From assembly GCF_918741285.1 (NCBI RefSeq), contig NZ_CAKKNC010000001.1, forward strand, positions 496,001 through 560,000: a stretch of DNA of 64,000 nt. The letters are read 5' to 3'. The notes beneath the pieces were generated by a model, which did no database searches, was not told the origin of the DNA, and saw nothing but the letters and a program-made list of their open reading frames with translations. Source of the DNA: Sphingobium sp. CECT 9361 (GTDB lineage: Bacteria; Pseudomonadota; Alphaproteobacteria; Sphingomonadales; Sphingomonadaceae). Below, piece after piece: positions 63,179 through 64,000 of the stretch. Positions within the stretch are counted from its first letter, which is position 1. Each line of letters begins with the position of its first letter. The position numbers and the translations under genes are program-made.

Positions 63179-64000
63179 ATGGGGAAAATGGGTTTCATTG
63201 GCTTGGGCAATGTAGGTCAGCCCATGGCAGCCAACTTGTTGGCCGCAGGCTATGAGATAATCGGTTTCGACATCAAGCAGAACGAGGACTTCATTGCGGC
63301 TGGCGGGAAATTTACTGATAGCCTCTCTGCCCTGATTGAAATGCTTCCCGAAAAAGCGGTCATCTTTCAGAGTTTGCCGAACGAAACTGCACTGCGAGCA
63401 ACGGTGGATGTCTTGCTGACCTTTCCTCGTGAGCAGTGCCTTGTGGACGTAAGTAGCTATGCGCTGGAGGTTAAAAAGGCGTCCGCCGTCCGGCTGGCTT
63501 CGGCAGGAATTTCCATGCTCGATTGCGAAGTGAGCGGCCTTCCACCCCATGTGGCGAGCCGCGAGGCAACGCTCTTTAAGTCGGGCGAGCATGCGGTGAT
63601 CGAGCGTATGGCTCCTTACTTCGATGCTGTGGCGAAGCGCCATATCTATCTCGGCGATTTCGGCATGGCGACACGGATGAAACTGATTGCCAATGTCATG
63701 GTGTGCGCTCACAATTTAATCGCGGCAGAGGCGCTATCGTTGGGCCGCTCGCTTGGCCTTGATCCCCTATTGATCGTTGATGCTCTGTCCGGCAGCGCAG
63801 CAAGCAGCGCCACCTTCGTAAACAAAGCCCCGTTAATGCTCTCTCGCGATTTCGCACAGGGTCGCGGACCATTTCGTCATATGTTTGGGTACCTTTCGCG
63901 GGCGCGCGCCATGGCTGACGACACGCTCACAGCCACGCCAGTGCTCAATACGACAAGCGCGATCTATGCGGTCGCAGAATCGGAGGGGCGACACGATCAG
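63179..64000 (+). CDS. 3-hydroxyisobutyrate dehydrogenase-like oxidoreductase (partial, 3' end outside window)
   Basis: The frame is open from the ATG at 63179 to the right edge (274 codons). The N-terminal Rossmann motif is MGFIGLGNVGQPMAANLLAAG. The substrate-binding segment is DCEVSGLPPHVASREATLF, and the catalytic Lys lies in FGMATRMKLIANVMV. The C-terminal helical domain begins (AAEALSLGRSLGLDPLLIVDAL). This is the beta-hydroxyacid dehydrogenase / 6-phosphogluconate dehydrogenase-like family, NAD(P)-dependent and cytoplasmic. An alternative ATG lies three codons downstream. It starts 64 bases after the dioxygenase gene in the same direction. Confidence 0.88.
   Translation, partial: MGKMGFIGLGNVGQPMAANLLAAGYEIIGFDIKQNEDFIAAGGKFTDSLSALIEMLPEKAVIFQSLPNETALRATVDVLLTFPREQCLVDVSSYALEVKKASAVRLASAGISMLDCEVSGLPPHVASREATLFKSGEHAVIERMAPYFDAVAKRHIYLGDFGMATRMKLIANVMVCAHNLIAAEALSLGRSLGLDPLLIVDALSGSAASSATFVNKAPLMLSRDFAQGRGPFRHMFGYLSRARAMADDTLTATPVLNTTSAIYAVAESEGRHDQ

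Larger units (their letters stand above)
61627..64000. mobile_element. Terminal part of a putative genomic island
   Basis: To the right of the tRNA fragment the base composition drops and codon use loosens (for example TTGCATTAGATATAATGG-like stretches, rare upstream). The segment holds an IS3-family remnant, a GTATAC-centred palindrome, an extradiol dioxygenase and an oxidoreductase gene cut by the window edge. 61627-61791 holds no gene I can support, only a small GCAGGA/TCCTGC hairpin at 61740-61756; 62023-62150 shows nothing definite. No integrase gene lies in the visible part. Confidence 0.55.

Overview
The window is high-GC, gene-dense chromosomal DNA from an alphaproteobacterium, most likely a sphingomonad (Sphingomonadaceae). 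This rests on the gene content and order (rpmI-rplT-pheST without an adjacent infC; rimP-nusA-ylxR-infB-rbfA-truB-rpsO-pnp), the long YlxR/L7Ae-type fusion, frequent TonB-dependent transport, and GTCACCCC-type inverted repeats between genes. No species can be named from sequence alone.

Layout. 1-1388: start of an AsmA-like protein, running off the left edge. 1418-5718: ribosomal proteins L35 and L20 and both Phe-tRNA synthetase subunits. 5821-11095: housekeeping genes (aldose epimerase, RF3, NUDIX, extensin-like, PQQ sugar dehydrogenase lipoprotein). 11286-22209: the classic nusA-infB-pnp block, interrupted by thymidine kinase and a GNAT gene. 22511-24382: hybrid histidine kinase. 24503-33814 (minus): a tight four-gene operon encoding a pentaheme cytochrome, a lipoprotein with two GlcG/HbpS-like domains, an outer-membrane beta-barrel, and a decaheme cytochrome fused to LVIVD repeats. 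I recognise no characterised equivalent; it looks like a trans-envelope electron-transfer apparatus and is the best candidate here for an undescribed system. 33940-37066: aldehyde dehydrogenase and an acetolactate-synthase-type enzyme. 37086-52402 (minus): a two-partner secretion pair with a 2453-residue Gly-rich exoprotein, preceded by a secreted protein of unknown function, a CHASE2 adenylate/guanylate cyclase and a TPR-CHAT protease-like protein. This is a second candidate system, coupling a secreted adhesin to a caspase-like protein and a nucleotide cyclase. 52528-53388: phenylalanine hydroxylase. 53939-61129: an Lrp/AsnC regulator divergent from a TonB receptor followed by two near-duplicate exported M20 amidohydrolases, probably a peptide or acyl-amino-acid scavenging unit.

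At 61574-61626 the minus strand carries the 3' half of a tRNA gene with no 5' half. This is what the distal attachment site of an integrative element looks like, and the sequence changes character immediately to its right: lower GC, an IS3-family remnant, a strong palindromic operator, an extradiol (VOC) dioxygenase and a 3-hydroxyisobutyrate-dehydrogenase-like gene that runs off the right edge. The right-hand 2.4 kb is therefore probably the end of a genomic island carrying aromatic-catabolism genes.
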